64,000 nucleotides of DNA from Thiobacillus sp. Its GTDB lineage: Bacteria; Pseudomonadota; Gammaproteobacteria; Burkholderiales; Thiobacillaceae. Positions 51,536 through 59,180 of this stretch are shown in pieces. A program made the position numbers and the translations under genes. The notes beneath the pieces are model-generated. The model saw only the letters and a list, made by a program, of their open reading frames with translations, searched no databases and was not told the origin of the DNA. Every line of letters begins with the position of its first letter. Position 1 is the first letter of the stretch. The stretch lies in NCBI RefSeq assembly GCF_030696885.1, contig NZ_JAUYRI010000003.1:108777-172776 (forward strand), in the 5' to 3' direction.

Positions 51536-53665
51536 GTGAGCGCAATCAAGAAAACGTTTACCTACGGCCGTCATCAGGTCACCCTGGAAACCGGCGAAAT
51601 CGCCCGCCAGGCCTCCGGCGCCGTCATCGTCAACATGGACGACACCGTGGTGCTGGTCACCGTGGTGGCCAAGAATGAAGTCAAGCCTGGTCAGGATTTC
51701 TTTCCGCTGACCGTCGACTACCAGGAAAAAACCTACGCGGCCGGCCGTATCCCCGGCGGCTTCCTCAAGCGCGAAAGCCGTGCGTCGGATGGCGAAACGC
51801 TGATTTGCCGCCTGATCGACCGCCCGATCCGCCCGCTCTTCCCCGAAGGCTTCTTCAACGAAGTGCAGATCATCGCCACCGTGATGTCATCCAACCCCGA
51901 AGTCAGCGGCGACATTCCCGCGCTGATCGGTGCCTCGGCCGCGCTGTCGCTGTCCGGCCTGCCGTTCGACGGCCCGGTGGGCGCTGCGCGCGTCGGCTTC
52001 ATCAACGGTGAATACGTGCTGAACCCGACCAACACCGAACTGAAGAATTCGGCGCTCAACCTGGTCGTCGCCGGCACCGAGTCCGCCGTGCTGATGGTCG
52101 AGTCCGAAGCGATGGAACTGCCGGAAGACATCATGCTGGGCGCGGTCGTGTTCGGCCACACCCAGATGCAGGCTGCGATCAACGCCATCAACGAGTTGAC
52201 CGACGAAGCCGGCGCCGACGCCTGGGACTGGCAGCCGGTCGCAGAAGACGCCGCGATGGTCGAGCGCCTAAAGACGCTGGCCGAAGACGGCCTGCAGCAG
52301 GCCTACAACATCAAGCAGAAGCAGGCGCGCATGGCCGCCATCGACGAAGTCCGCAACAAGGCCTTCGCTGAGCTGATCACGTCCGACATGGACACCGTCG
52401 CCGCCAACCACATCAAGGACGCATTCCACCGCCTGGAAGCCGGCGTGGTGCGCAACCGCATCCTGTCCGGCCAGCCGCGCATCGACGGCCGCGACACCCG
52501 CACCGTGCGTCCGATCACGATCCGCACCGGCGTGTTGCCGCGCGCCCACGGTTCCGCCCTGTTCACCCGCGGTGAAACCCAGGCGCTGGTCGTCACCACG
52601 CTCGGCACCGGTCGTGACGAGCAGACGATCGACGCGCTCGAAGGCTCCTATTCCGAGCATTTCATGCTGCAGTACAACATGCCGCCCTACGCCACCGGCG
52701 AAACCGGCCGCGTCGGCGCGCCGAAGCGTCGTGAAATCGGCCACGGCCGGCTCGCCAAGCGCGCGCTGCTGGCGGTGCTGCCCACCAAGGAAGAATTCGG
52801 CTACACCATGCGCGTGGTGTCGGAGATCACCGAATCCAACGGCTCGTCGTCGATGGCGTCGGTGTGCGGCGGCTGCCTGTCGCTGATGGATGCCGGCGCG
52901 CCGCTGAAGGCGCACGTCGCCGGCATCGCCATGGGCCTGATCAAGGAAGGCAACCGCTTTGCGGTGCTGACCGACATCCTCGGCGACGAGGATCACCTCG
53001 GCGACATGGACTTCAAGGTCGCGGGCACCGAAAAAGGCGTCACTGCGCTGCAGATGGACATCAAGATCACCGGCATCACCAAGGAGATCATGCAGGCCGC
53101 GCTTTCCCAGGCGAAGGAAGGCCGCATGCACATCCTCGAGATCATGAAGTCGTCGGTCTCCGATACGCATGAGATGTCGGCCTACGCGCCGCGCATCATC
53201 GCGATGAAGATCAACCCAGAAAAGATCCGCGACGTCATCGGCAAGGGCGGCGCCGTCATCCGCGCACTGACCGAGGAAACCGGTACCCAGATCGACATCC
53301 AGGAAGACGGCACCGTAAAGATCGCCTGCACCAGCATGGAAGCCGGCGAACTGGCGAAGAAGCGCATCGAGGAGATCACCGCCGAGGTCGAAGTCGGCAA
53401 GGTCTACGAAGGTCCGGTCATCAAGCTGCTGGACTTCGGCGCGATCGTCAACGTGCTGCCGGGCCGCGATGGCCTGTTGCACATTTCGCAGATCGCCCAC
53501 GAGCGCGTCAACACCATCGGCGACTACCTGAAGGAAGGCCAGGTCGTGCGGGTGAAGATTCTGGAGGCCGATGAGAAAGGCCGCCTGCGCCTGTCGATGA
53601 AGGCCCTGCTGGAAGCCCCCGAAGCGCCGGCCCCGACGCCGAGCGACGAAGAACAGGCCAGCTGA
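51536..53665 (+). CDS. pnp: Polynucleotide phosphorylase PNPase
   Basis: About 709 residues: two RNase PH domains (catalytic core at ~300-550, with Asp in [15 protein letters not shown]), KH (~555-620, [20 protein letters not shown]) and S1 (~625-695). It degrades RNA 3' to 5' with phosphate. GTG at 51536 has AGGA 6 bases upstream and gives the family N-terminus. A perfect bidirectional terminator ends it. Confidence 0.96.
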   Translation: MSAIKKTFTYGRHQVTLETGEIARQASGAVIVNMDDTVVLVTVVAKNEVKPGQDFFPLTVDYQEKTYAAGRIPGGFLKRESRASDGETLICRLIDRPIRPLFPEGFFNEVQIIATVMSSNPEVSGDIPALIGASAALSLSGLPFDGPVGAARVGFINGEYVLNPTNTELKNSALNLVVAGTESAVLMVESEAMELPEDIMLGAVVFGHTQMQAAINAINELTDEAGADAWDWQPVAEDAAMVERLKTLAEDGLQQAYNIKQKQARMAAIDEVRNKAFAELITSDMDTVAANHIKDAFHRLEAGVVRNRILSGQPRIDGRDTRTVRPITIRTGVLPRAHGSALFTRGETQALVVTTLGTGRDEQTIDALEGSYSEHFMLQYNMPPYATGETGRVGAPKRREIGHGRLAKRALLAVLPTKEEFGYTMRVVSEITESNGSSSMASVCGGCLSLMDAGAPLKAHVAGIAMGLIKEGNRFAVLTDILGDEDHLGDMDFKVAGTEKGVTALQMDIKITGITKEIMQAALSQAKEGRMHILEIMKSSVSDTHEMSAYAPRIIAMKINPEKIRDVIGKGGAVIRALTEETGTQIDIQEDGTVKIACTSMEAGELAKKRIEEITAEVEVGKVYEGPVIKLLDFGAIVNVLPGRDGLLHISQIAHERVNTIGDYLKEGQVVRVKILEADEKGRLRLSMKALLEAPEAPAPTPSDEEQAS

Positions 53666-53689
53666 ACAGCGCCGCCCCACGGGGCGTTC

Positions 53690-53729
53690 GGCCAATAAAA
53701 AACGCGCCCCGGCGCGTTTTTTATTGGCC
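53690..53729. terminator. Bidirectional terminator between pnp and a convergent gene
   Basis: A perfect 19-bp inverted repeat (53690-53708 with 53711-53729) has GC core and AAAAAA/TTTTTT flanks. It is the longest perfect stem I saw in this window and ends transcription from both sides. Confidence 0.9.
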
Positions 53730-53746
53730 GTTCCTGCGGATGCGTC

Positions 53747-54205
53747 TCAGACCGCTTCGCCCAGAAACGACTGCCACCAGCGCTTGCGCTGGCCGGTCAC
53801 CACGCCGCGCATTTCAAGCTCGCGCGGCGGCGTCTTGCTCATCAGCCAGCCCGGCAGCACCGAGGACTTCGTCGCGCTGGAGCCGCACGAACTGCCCAGA
53901 TGGTTGGGGTCGTAGATCTTGATGAAATTGGGGGCATCGAGGTTGTCAGCGTAGACGATCGCGCAGTAATCCTCGTGATGCTCGCGCCGCAGCAGTTCGT
54001 CCAGCTCGCGCGTGAACTGCTGCACCTTGTCGGCCGCCGAGGGTGCCTGCGGCACCTGCTGGCCCACCGCGTAGAGGTACCAGCCTGCCCCGGCATCGAC
54101 CTTCTGCCAGAACGCCGTGAGCTGGTCCCAGCGCATCACGCTGTATAGCAGGCCGTTGTAGTAACGGTCGAATTCGTCGGGCTGATTCGAACTGCTCTGG
54201 GCCAT
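53747..54205 (-). CDS. Conserved protein of unknown function
   Basis: About 152 residues, no signal or membrane segment. It is acidic and Tyr/Trp-rich with the blocks DEFDRYYNGLLYSVMRWDQL, DYCAIVYADN and FIKIYDPNHLGSSCGSS, the latter two with a strand pattern. I recognise no named family; the type is frequent in betaproteobacteria. ATG 54205 has GGAG 8 bases upstream. It lies 69 bases downstream of dksA on the same strand, and two copies of CTGACGTGCCA lie in that gap (54234 and 54260). Confidence 0.65.
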   Translation of the reverse strand: MAQSSSNQPDEFDRYYNGLLYSVMRWDQLTAFWQKVDAGAGWYLYAVGQQVPQAPSAADKVQQFTRELDELLRREHHEDYCAIVYADNLDAPNFIKIYDPNHLGSSCGSSATKSSVLPGWLMSKTPPRELEMRGVVTGQRKRWWQSFLGEAV

Positions 54206-54274
54206 GGCGTTCTCCGGTTGATTATGTGGCAATCTGACGTGCCATCTTATTGGGCGGGCCTGACGTGCCAAGCT

Positions 54275-54694
54275 TTATTTGGCGACCTGACGTTCGCGGA
54301 TTTCCTCGAGCGTCTTGCAGTCGATGCACAGCGTCGCAGTCGGGCGCGCCTGCAAACGGTCCAGCCCGATTTCGACACCGCAGGAATCGCAGTAACCGTA
54401 GTCGCCGCTGTCGATCTTGGCGATGGTTTCGTTGATTTTCTTGATCAGCTTGCGCTCGCGATCCCGGTTGCGCAGTTCGAGCGCCATGTCCGATTCCTGC
54501 GTGGCACGGTCGTTGGGATCGGCAAATACGGTCTGCTCGTCCTGCATGGAATGCAGCGTGGTATCGATGTCCTGCGACAGTTCTGCTTTCCAGTCTTCGA
54601 GCATTTTGCGAAAATGCGCGAGCTGTTTCGCGTTCATGTATTCTTCGCCCTTTTTGGCCTTGTACGGCTCAAAGCGCATCAAAGTTTCAGCCAT
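54275..54694 (-). CDS. dksA: RNA polymerase-binding transcription factor DksA
   Basis: 139 residues. A coiled-coil hairpin carries DPNDRATQESD, the tip Asp residues that reach into the RNA polymerase channel. A C4-type zinc finger follows (CDSC...CIDC). It mediates the ppGpp stringent response. The length is slightly below E. coli's 151 residues, as usual for betaproteobacteria. It is divergent from the HAD gene. Confidence 0.95.
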   Translation of the reverse strand: MAETLMRFEPYKAKKGEEYMNAKQLAHFRKMLEDWKAELSQDIDTTLHSMQDEQTVFADPNDRATQESDMALELRNRDRERKLIKKINETIAKIDSGDYGYCDSCGVEIGLDRLQARPTATLCIDCKTLEEIRERQVAK

Positions 54695-54777
54695 CTCGTT
54701 CTCTTTGCAAATATCGGTTATTCCGGGTCAGACCCGACCCAACTTAATATCAGAATCGCTTAAACGCCGCAACCCAT

Positions 54778-55536
54778 ATGACACTACAAGCCCTGCTCTT
54801 CGACGTGGACGGCACCCTGGCCGACACCGAGCGTGACGGCCACCGTCCCGCTTTCAATCAAGCCTTCAAGGACGCCGGTCTTGACTGGCACTGGGATGTC
54901 GCCCTCTACGGCAAGCTGCTTGCCGTCACCGGCGGCAAGGAGCGTATGAAGCACTATATCGACCAGTTCCGGCCGGACTATAGGAAGCCGGACAACTTCG
55001 ACGAACTGGTGGCCGAACTGCACCAGGCCAAGACCCGCCACTACAGCGCGCTGGCCGCCCAGGGTGGCATCCCGATGCGCCCCGGCGTCAAGCGCCTGCT
55101 GGCCGAGGCGCGCGCCGCCGGCCTGCGGCTGGCGATCGCCACCACCACCACCCCGGAAAACGTCACCGTGCTGCTGGAACACAGCCTGGGGCCGGGTACG
55201 CAGGACTGGTTCGAAGTGATCGCCGCAGGCGACATCGTGCCGGCGAAGAAACCCGCGTCCGACATCTACCATTACGCGCTGGAAAAAATGGGGCTCGACC
55301 CCGCCGACTGCCTGGCGTTCGAAGATTCGGAAAACGGCCTGCGCGCCAGCCTCGGTGCCGGCCTGAAAACGCTGATTACCATCAACGACTACACGCTGGA
55401 CCATGACTTCAGCGGCGCTGCCGTGGTGTTGTCCGACCTGGGCGATCCCGGCGCGCCCAACCGGGTGGTGTCCGGCCCCGACCTCGGCCAGCCATTCGTC
55501 GATGTGGGGTATTTGAGAGCGCTGTATCGGGGCTGA
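54778..55536 (+). CDS. cbbY: CbbY-like HAD phosphatase
   Basis: 252 residues. HAD motif I DVDGTLADTE (nucleophile Asp), II in TTTT, III Lys in PAKKPASD and IV EDSENG are visible. CbbY-type members hydrolyse xylulose-1,5-bisphosphate, a Rubisco inhibitor, in autotrophs; here that is inference from sequence type only. The next 60 bases are the second CTAGG repeat. Confidence 0.75.
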   Translation: MTLQALLFDVDGTLADTERDGHRPAFNQAFKDAGLDWHWDVALYGKLLAVTGGKERMKHYIDQFRPDYRKPDNFDELVAELHQAKTRHYSALAAQGGIPMRPGVKRLLAEARAAGLRLAIATTTTPENVTVLLEHSLGPGTQDWFEVIAAGDIVPAKKPASDIYHYALEKMGLDPADCLAFEDSENGLRASLGAGLKTLITINDYTLDHDFSGAAVVLSDLGDPGAPNRVVSGPDLGQPFVDVGYLRALYRG

Positions 55537-55540
55537 GGAA

Positions 55541-55608
55541 GGGCTTAGGATCTAGGAGTCAGGGGATGAGCGGCCGGAGGCCGCGAATTTTAACTAGCCC
55601 TAGGGATT
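55541..55608. repeat. CTAGG-type palindromic repeat, copy B
   Basis: The same elements as copy A in shorter form: TTAGGATCTAGGAGTC, GATGAGCG, a GCGGCC-GGA-GGCCGC hairpin with following TTTT (terminator-like for the HAD gene), and CTAGCCCTAGG. It reaches into the end of folD. Confidence 0.6.
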
Positions 55609-56454
55609 GTGCATCAGCGCCGCTTCCAGCGTATTTTCCAGCAGCGTCGCCACCGTCATCGGCCCCACGCCGCCCGGCACCGGGGTGATCCAGCCTGCGC
55701 GTTCGAGCGCGCTGTCGAAATCGACGTCGCCACACAACTTGCCGTCAGGCAGGCGGTTGATGCCGACGTCGATCACGATCGCGCCCTCGCGGATCCAGTC
55801 GCCCGGAATCATGCGCGGCTTGCCCACCCCCACCACCAGGATTTCGGCCGAGCGCACGAAGCTTTCCAGGTCGCGCGTGGCGCTGTGGCACACGGTAATC
55901 GTGCAGCCCGCCAATAAAAGTTCGAGACTCATCGGGCGGCCGACGATGTTGGAGGCGCCGACCATCACCGCATTTTTGCCGCGCAGTTCCACGTCGGTGG
56001 CACGCAGCAGCGTCATGATGCCGCGCGGGGTGGACGGCCGCAGCGTCGGCATCTTCACCGCCAGCCGGCCGATGTTGTAGGGGTGGAAGCCGTCGACGTC
56101 CTTGTCCGGACGGATGCGCTCGATCACCGTCTCGGCGTCGATGTGCACCGGCAGCGGCAACTGCACCAGAATGCCGTCGATGGCGCCGTTGGCGTTGAGC
56201 GTATCGATCAGTGCCAACAGTTCGTCCTGGGTGGTGGTTTCCGGCAGGTCGTGCGCCACGCTGGTGACGCCGGCGCGCTCGCAGGCGCGCTTCTTGTTGC
56301 GCACATACACCGCCGAGGCCGGATCCCCGCCGACCAGGATCACCGCCAGGCCCGGCCGGCGCTTGCCCTGCACCTCGCGCTCAGCCACCTTGTCGTGGAT
56401 CACTGCGAGGATGGTGTCGGCCATGGTCTTGCCGTCGAGAATCCGTGCGCTCAT
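55600..56454 (-). CDS. folD: Bifunctional methylene-tetrahydrofolate dehydrogenase/cyclohydrolase
   Basis: 284 residues. Motifs [25 protein letters not shown] (catalytic Lys), ILVQLPLP and the NADP site [18 protein letters not shown] are clear. It converts 5,10-methylene-THF to 10-formyl-THF. ATG 56454. The tRNA-Pro unit runs in the opposite direction from the shared upstream gap. Confidence 0.96.
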   Translation of the reverse strand: MSARILDGKTMADTILAVIHDKVAEREVQGKRRPGLAVILVGGDPASAVYVRNKKRACERAGVTSVAHDLPETTTQDELLALIDTLNANGAIDGILVQLPLPVHIDAETVIERIRPDKDVDGFHPYNIGRLAVKMPTLRPSTPRGIMTLLRATDVELRGKNAVMVGASNIVGRPMSLELLLAGCTITVCHSATRDLESFVRSAEILVVGVGKPRMIPGDWIREGAIVIDVGINRLPDGKLCGDVDFDSALERAGWITPVPGGVGPMTVATLLENTLEAALMHNP

Positions 56455-56516
56455 TCAAACCACCCTGAAGCAAAAGCGTGATTTTCCCGGAACGCACGAC
56501 GCGACTCAAGCTAAAA

Positions 56517-56545
56517 TTGACCCCGTCGTGTCCCCAATGTATAGT
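56517..56545 (+). promoter_or_regulatory. Promoter of tRNA-Pro-Arg-His cluster
   Basis: TTGACC (56517-56522) and TATAGT (56540-56545) are spaced by 17 bases, about 50 bases before the mature tRNA-Pro. Confidence 0.65.
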
Positions 56546-56594
56546 CTCGCCTCTCCGAAATGCGCCCGCCATGCACCTGGGCGCGATAGGATTT

Positions 56595-56671
<77 letters not shown>

Positions 56672-56714
56672 CCCCCTATCCGGCAAGTAAGAGTAGCGCC
56701 CGAGAAGTGAGTCT

Positions 56715-56791
56715 CTGCCCGTAGCTCAACTGGATAGAGCACCAGCCTTCTAAGCTGGGGGTTACAGGTTCGATTCCTGTCGGGCAGGCCA
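56715..56791 (+). tRNA. tRNA-Arg(TCT)
   Basis: A 77-nt tRNA with encoded CCA. Acceptor CTGCCCG pairs with CGGGCAG; anticodon loop CTTCTAA with TCT at 56749-56751. Confidence 0.94.
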
Positions 56792-56829
56792 AGTTTTTCC
56801 GTTGCCAGCGTTTGTTGGCGACACCAATG

Positions 56830-56905
56830 GTGGACGTAGCTCAGTTGGTAGAGTCCAGGATTGTGATTCCTGTTGTCGTGGGTTCGAGCCCCATCGTCCA
56901 CCCCA
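56830..56905 (+). tRNA. tRNA-His(GTG)
   Basis: A 76-nt tRNA with encoded CCA. Acceptor GTGGACG pairs with CGTCCAC, anticodon GTG at 56863-56865. The base before it, G at 56829, supplies the extra G-1 opposite C73 typical of tRNA-His. Confidence 0.95.
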
Positions 56906-56920
56906 CCTTACAAAGAAGCA

Positions 56921-56950
56921 GAACAAAGCCCGCGCATGCGGGCTTTGTTC
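56921..56950. terminator. Terminator between tRNA-His and convergent VOC gene
   Basis: A perfect 13-bp inverted repeat, GAACAAAGCCCGC and GCGGGCTTTGTTC, with a GCAT loop. It can terminate both the tRNA cluster and the minus-strand gene, though the T-run is broken by G. Confidence 0.7.
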
Positions 56951-56972
56951 ATTTGCTTTGTTCATTTAAGTT

Positions 56973-57416
56973 CTAAAGCTTCAGCGTGCCGATATGCGCC
57001 ACCGCGCCCGGGTCGTCGCGCCACAGCGCCGGATCAGCGTCGACGTACAGCTCGATCATGATGCCGTCCGGATCATGGCAATACAGCGACTGGCTGACGC
57101 GATGGTCGGACTGGCCGTCGAGTTCGACGCCATGCGCGGCGAGGTGATCGCGGCAGGCGCGCAGGTCGTCGAGCGAATCGCCGACCTTGAAAGCCAGGTG
57201 ATACAGGCCGACCTGGCGGTCTTCGGGCAGCGGTGCATCCGCGCCGAGTTCCAGCAGCGCAAGGTCGTGATGATTGTCGCCGCACGAGAAGAACACCATG
57301 CGGCCGCCGTGGCGCGCCACTTCGGTCAGCCCCAGCACGTCGCGGTAGAACGGCACCGACACGTCGAGGCTGCGCACCCTCAATACGGCATGGCCCAGCT
57401 TGAGTGCACGCATCAT
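56973..57416 (-). CDS. VOC-superfamily protein (glyoxalase/extradiol dioxygenase-like)
   Basis: 147 residues of paired beta-alpha-beta-beta-beta units, with LGHAVLRVRSLDVSVPFYRDVLGL, GLYHLAFKV and DPDGIMIELYVD. The metal-binding residues expected are His (LGHA, YHLAF) and Glu (IELY). The resemblance is to catechol 2,3-dioxygenase type enzymes but the substrate is unknown. ATG 57416 or 57413. It overlaps none of its neighbours but is 7 bases from the next gene. Confidence 0.82.
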   Translation of the reverse strand: MMRALKLGHAVLRVRSLDVSVPFYRDVLGLTEVARHGGRMVFFSCGDNHHDLALLELGADAPLPEDRQVGLYHLAFKVGDSLDDLRACRDHLAAHGVELDGQSDHRVSQSLYCHDPDGIMIELYVDADPALWRDDPGAVAHIGTLKL

Positions 57417-57423
57417 CGCTCCT

Positions 57424-57825
57424 TCATTCCTGAATCACCCCGTCGACATACAGCCAGCGTCCGTCCACTTGTTCAAAGCGACTGGTCTCGTGCAGCCTGA
57501 ATGCGCGCCCATTGAGCTTGTAGCGGGCGACGAATTCCACCGTCGCATGGGTCGCATCCTGCGGCGCGTGTGCTTTCACGGTCAGGCCCAGCCATTGCGG
57601 ACGCGGCACCTCATCCAGACCGAGCCAGGCGGGACACGTCGCCGGATGCCAGGTCGCGCGCAGATACGCCTCCAGCCCCAGCACATACGCGCTGTAGCGC
57701 GAGCGCATCAGGCTTTCGGCATCCGGCGCGGGCACACCCACATGGTAGTGGCCGCAGCAGTCCGCCAAGGCGCGCGCCGACCCGCAGGGGCAGGCGGCGC
57801 CGGTCAGCGTGTCTTCACCGGGCAT
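57424..57825 (-). CDS. YchJ-like SEC-C motif protein
   Basis: About 133 residues. N-terminal ACPCGSARALADCCGHYH is a SEC-C-type zinc-binding motif (CxCx8CC/H). The remainder is the UPF0225/YchJ NTF2-like domain (AESLMRSRYSAYVLGLEAYL, ATVEFVARYKL). Function unknown. ATG 57825 places the Cys motif at the N-terminus; it overlaps the tesA stop region by 22 bases. Confidence 0.85.
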   Translation of the reverse strand: MPGEDTLTGAACPCGSARALADCCGHYHVGVPAPDAESLMRSRYSAYVLGLEAYLRATWHPATCPAWLGLDEVPRPQWLGLTVKAHAPQDATHATVEFVARYKLNGRAFRLHETSRFEQVDGRWLYVDGVIQE

Positions 57826-58445
57826 TGCAGCTTCGGCTTGAGGTAGGGCCACACGGCGTCGAGCATCTTCGGCTGGGCCTTGCTGTTGGGGTGGATGCCG
57901 TCGGCCTGCATCATGCCGTCCTTGACCCCCACGTCGCAGACGAAGCACGGCACGCGCACGATCTTCTCCTCGCGCGCCACGTCAACGTATATCCGCGCCA
58001 CTGCGTCGGCATACGGCTTGCCGTAGTTGGGCAGCACCGGGGCCTCCAGCAGCATCACCCAGGCGCCGGCCGCCTTGGCCTGGCGGATCATTTCGACCAG
58101 ATTCTGCTTGATCGCCGCCGGCGGCGTGCCGCGCAAAGCATCGTTGCCGCCGAGCTCGATCAGCACGCCTTGCGGCCGGTGCCGATCCAGCGCAGGCGCC
58201 AGACGCTGCAAGCCATTCTGCGTGGTGTCGCCGGTAATGCTGGCGTTGATCACACGCCACTGCGCATTTTTTTGCGGCAGCGCGGTTTTCTTCAGACGCG
58301 CATCGAGCAAATCCACCCAGCCCTGACCCTGGGCGAGGCCATAGCCGGAACTCAGGCTGTCGCCGACGATCAACACCATGCACGAAGCGGCCTGCGCCCA
58401 GCCCGGCAAAGTCAGCAACAACAGCAACCACAAGCGATAATTCAT
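57804..58445 (-). CDS. tesA: GDSL-family arylesterase/thioesterase TesA
   Basis: 213 residues. The signal peptide (ALA/AQAAS) and SGNH motifs are seen: GDSLSSGYG (Ser), GGND and DGIHPNSKA (Asp/His). It is a periplasmic acyl-CoA thioesterase/lysophospholipase in E. coli. The gene is divergent from a YbbA-like ABC gene, the same arrangement as E. coli tesA-ybbA-ybbP, which supports the name. Confidence 0.9.
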   Translation of the reverse strand: MNYRLWLLLLLTLPGWAQAASCMVLIVGDSLSSGYGLAQGQGWVDLLDARLKKTALPQKNAQWRVINASITGDTTQNGLQRLAPALDRHRPQGVLIELGGNDALRGTPPAAIKQNLVEMIRQAKAAGAWVMLLEAPVLPNYGKPYADAVARIYVDVAREEKIVRVPCFVCDVGVKDGMMQADGIHPNSKAQPKMLDAVWPYLKPKLQCPVKTR

Positions 58446-58472
58446 TCATTCTTCCTGAGTCGACCCATTTCA

Positions 58473-59180
58473 ATGACGCCTGCCGACAGTCCCCAGTTCC
58501 CCGCCACCGCGGTTTCCGCGCATGCCCTGTCCCAGACCGTACCGACTGCCGATGGCACGCTCACCATCCTGAGCGAAGTCGGGCTCGCCGTCCAGGCGGG
58601 CGAAACGCTTGCGATCACCGGCGCCTCCGGTTCCGGCAAGTCCACCCTGCTCGGCCTGCTGGCGGGACTCGACCACGCGTCGGCCGGTGAAATCGTGTTG
58701 CTCGGCGAGCGCTTGGGCGGCCTCGACGAAGATGCCCGCGCGCGGCTGCGCGCCGGCCGCGTCGGCTTCGTGTTCCAGTCATTCCAGCTCTTGCCCGCGC
58801 TCACCGCGCTGGAAAACATCCTGCTGCCGCTGGAACTCGCCGGCCGCGCCGACGCCCGCGAACGCGCGCTGCACTGGCTGGACCGCGTCGGCCTCGCTGC
58901 GCGCGCCGGTCACACACCGCGCCAGCTGTCCGGCGGCGAACAGCAGCGCGTTGCCCTCGCACGCGCGTTTGCCACCGATCCGGAAATCGTCTTCGCCGAC
59001 GAGCCCACCGGCAACCTCGACGCCGACACCGGCGCGCGCATCATCGATCTGTTGTTCGAACTCAATGCCTCCGCCCGCACCACGCTGATCCTGGTCACCC
59101 ACGACGACGCACTGGCCTCGCGCTGCCAGCGCCGGCTGCACCTGGTGGCCGGCCGAGCGCAGGAAGTGGAATTCGCATGA
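58473..59180 (+). CDS. ybbA: ABC transporter ATP-binding protein YbbA-like
   Basis: About 235 residues. Walker A GASGSGKST, signature LSGGEQQRVALARA, and Walker B EIVFADEPTGNLD are seen. It is of the MacB/LolD type and forms a pair with the FtsX-like permease whose ATG overlaps its stop. ATG 58473. The role of YbbA/YbbP is uncertain; lipid, lipoprotein or peptide export have been suggested. Confidence 0.9.
   Translation: MTPADSPQFPATAVSAHALSQTVPTADGTLTILSEVGLAVQAGETLAITGASGSGKSTLLGLLAGLDHASAGEIVLLGERLGGLDEDARARLRAGRVGFVFQSFQLLPALTALENILLPLELAGRADARERALHWLDRVGLAARAGHTPRQLSGGEQQRVALARAFATDPEIVFADEPTGNLDADTGARIIDLLFELNASARTTLILVTHDDALASRCQRRLHLVAGRAQEVEFA

Noticed and set aside
54234..54270. 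Two copies of CTGACGTGCCA near dksA as an operator
   Set aside because: They are downstream of dksA and unequally spaced; too little to name a site.
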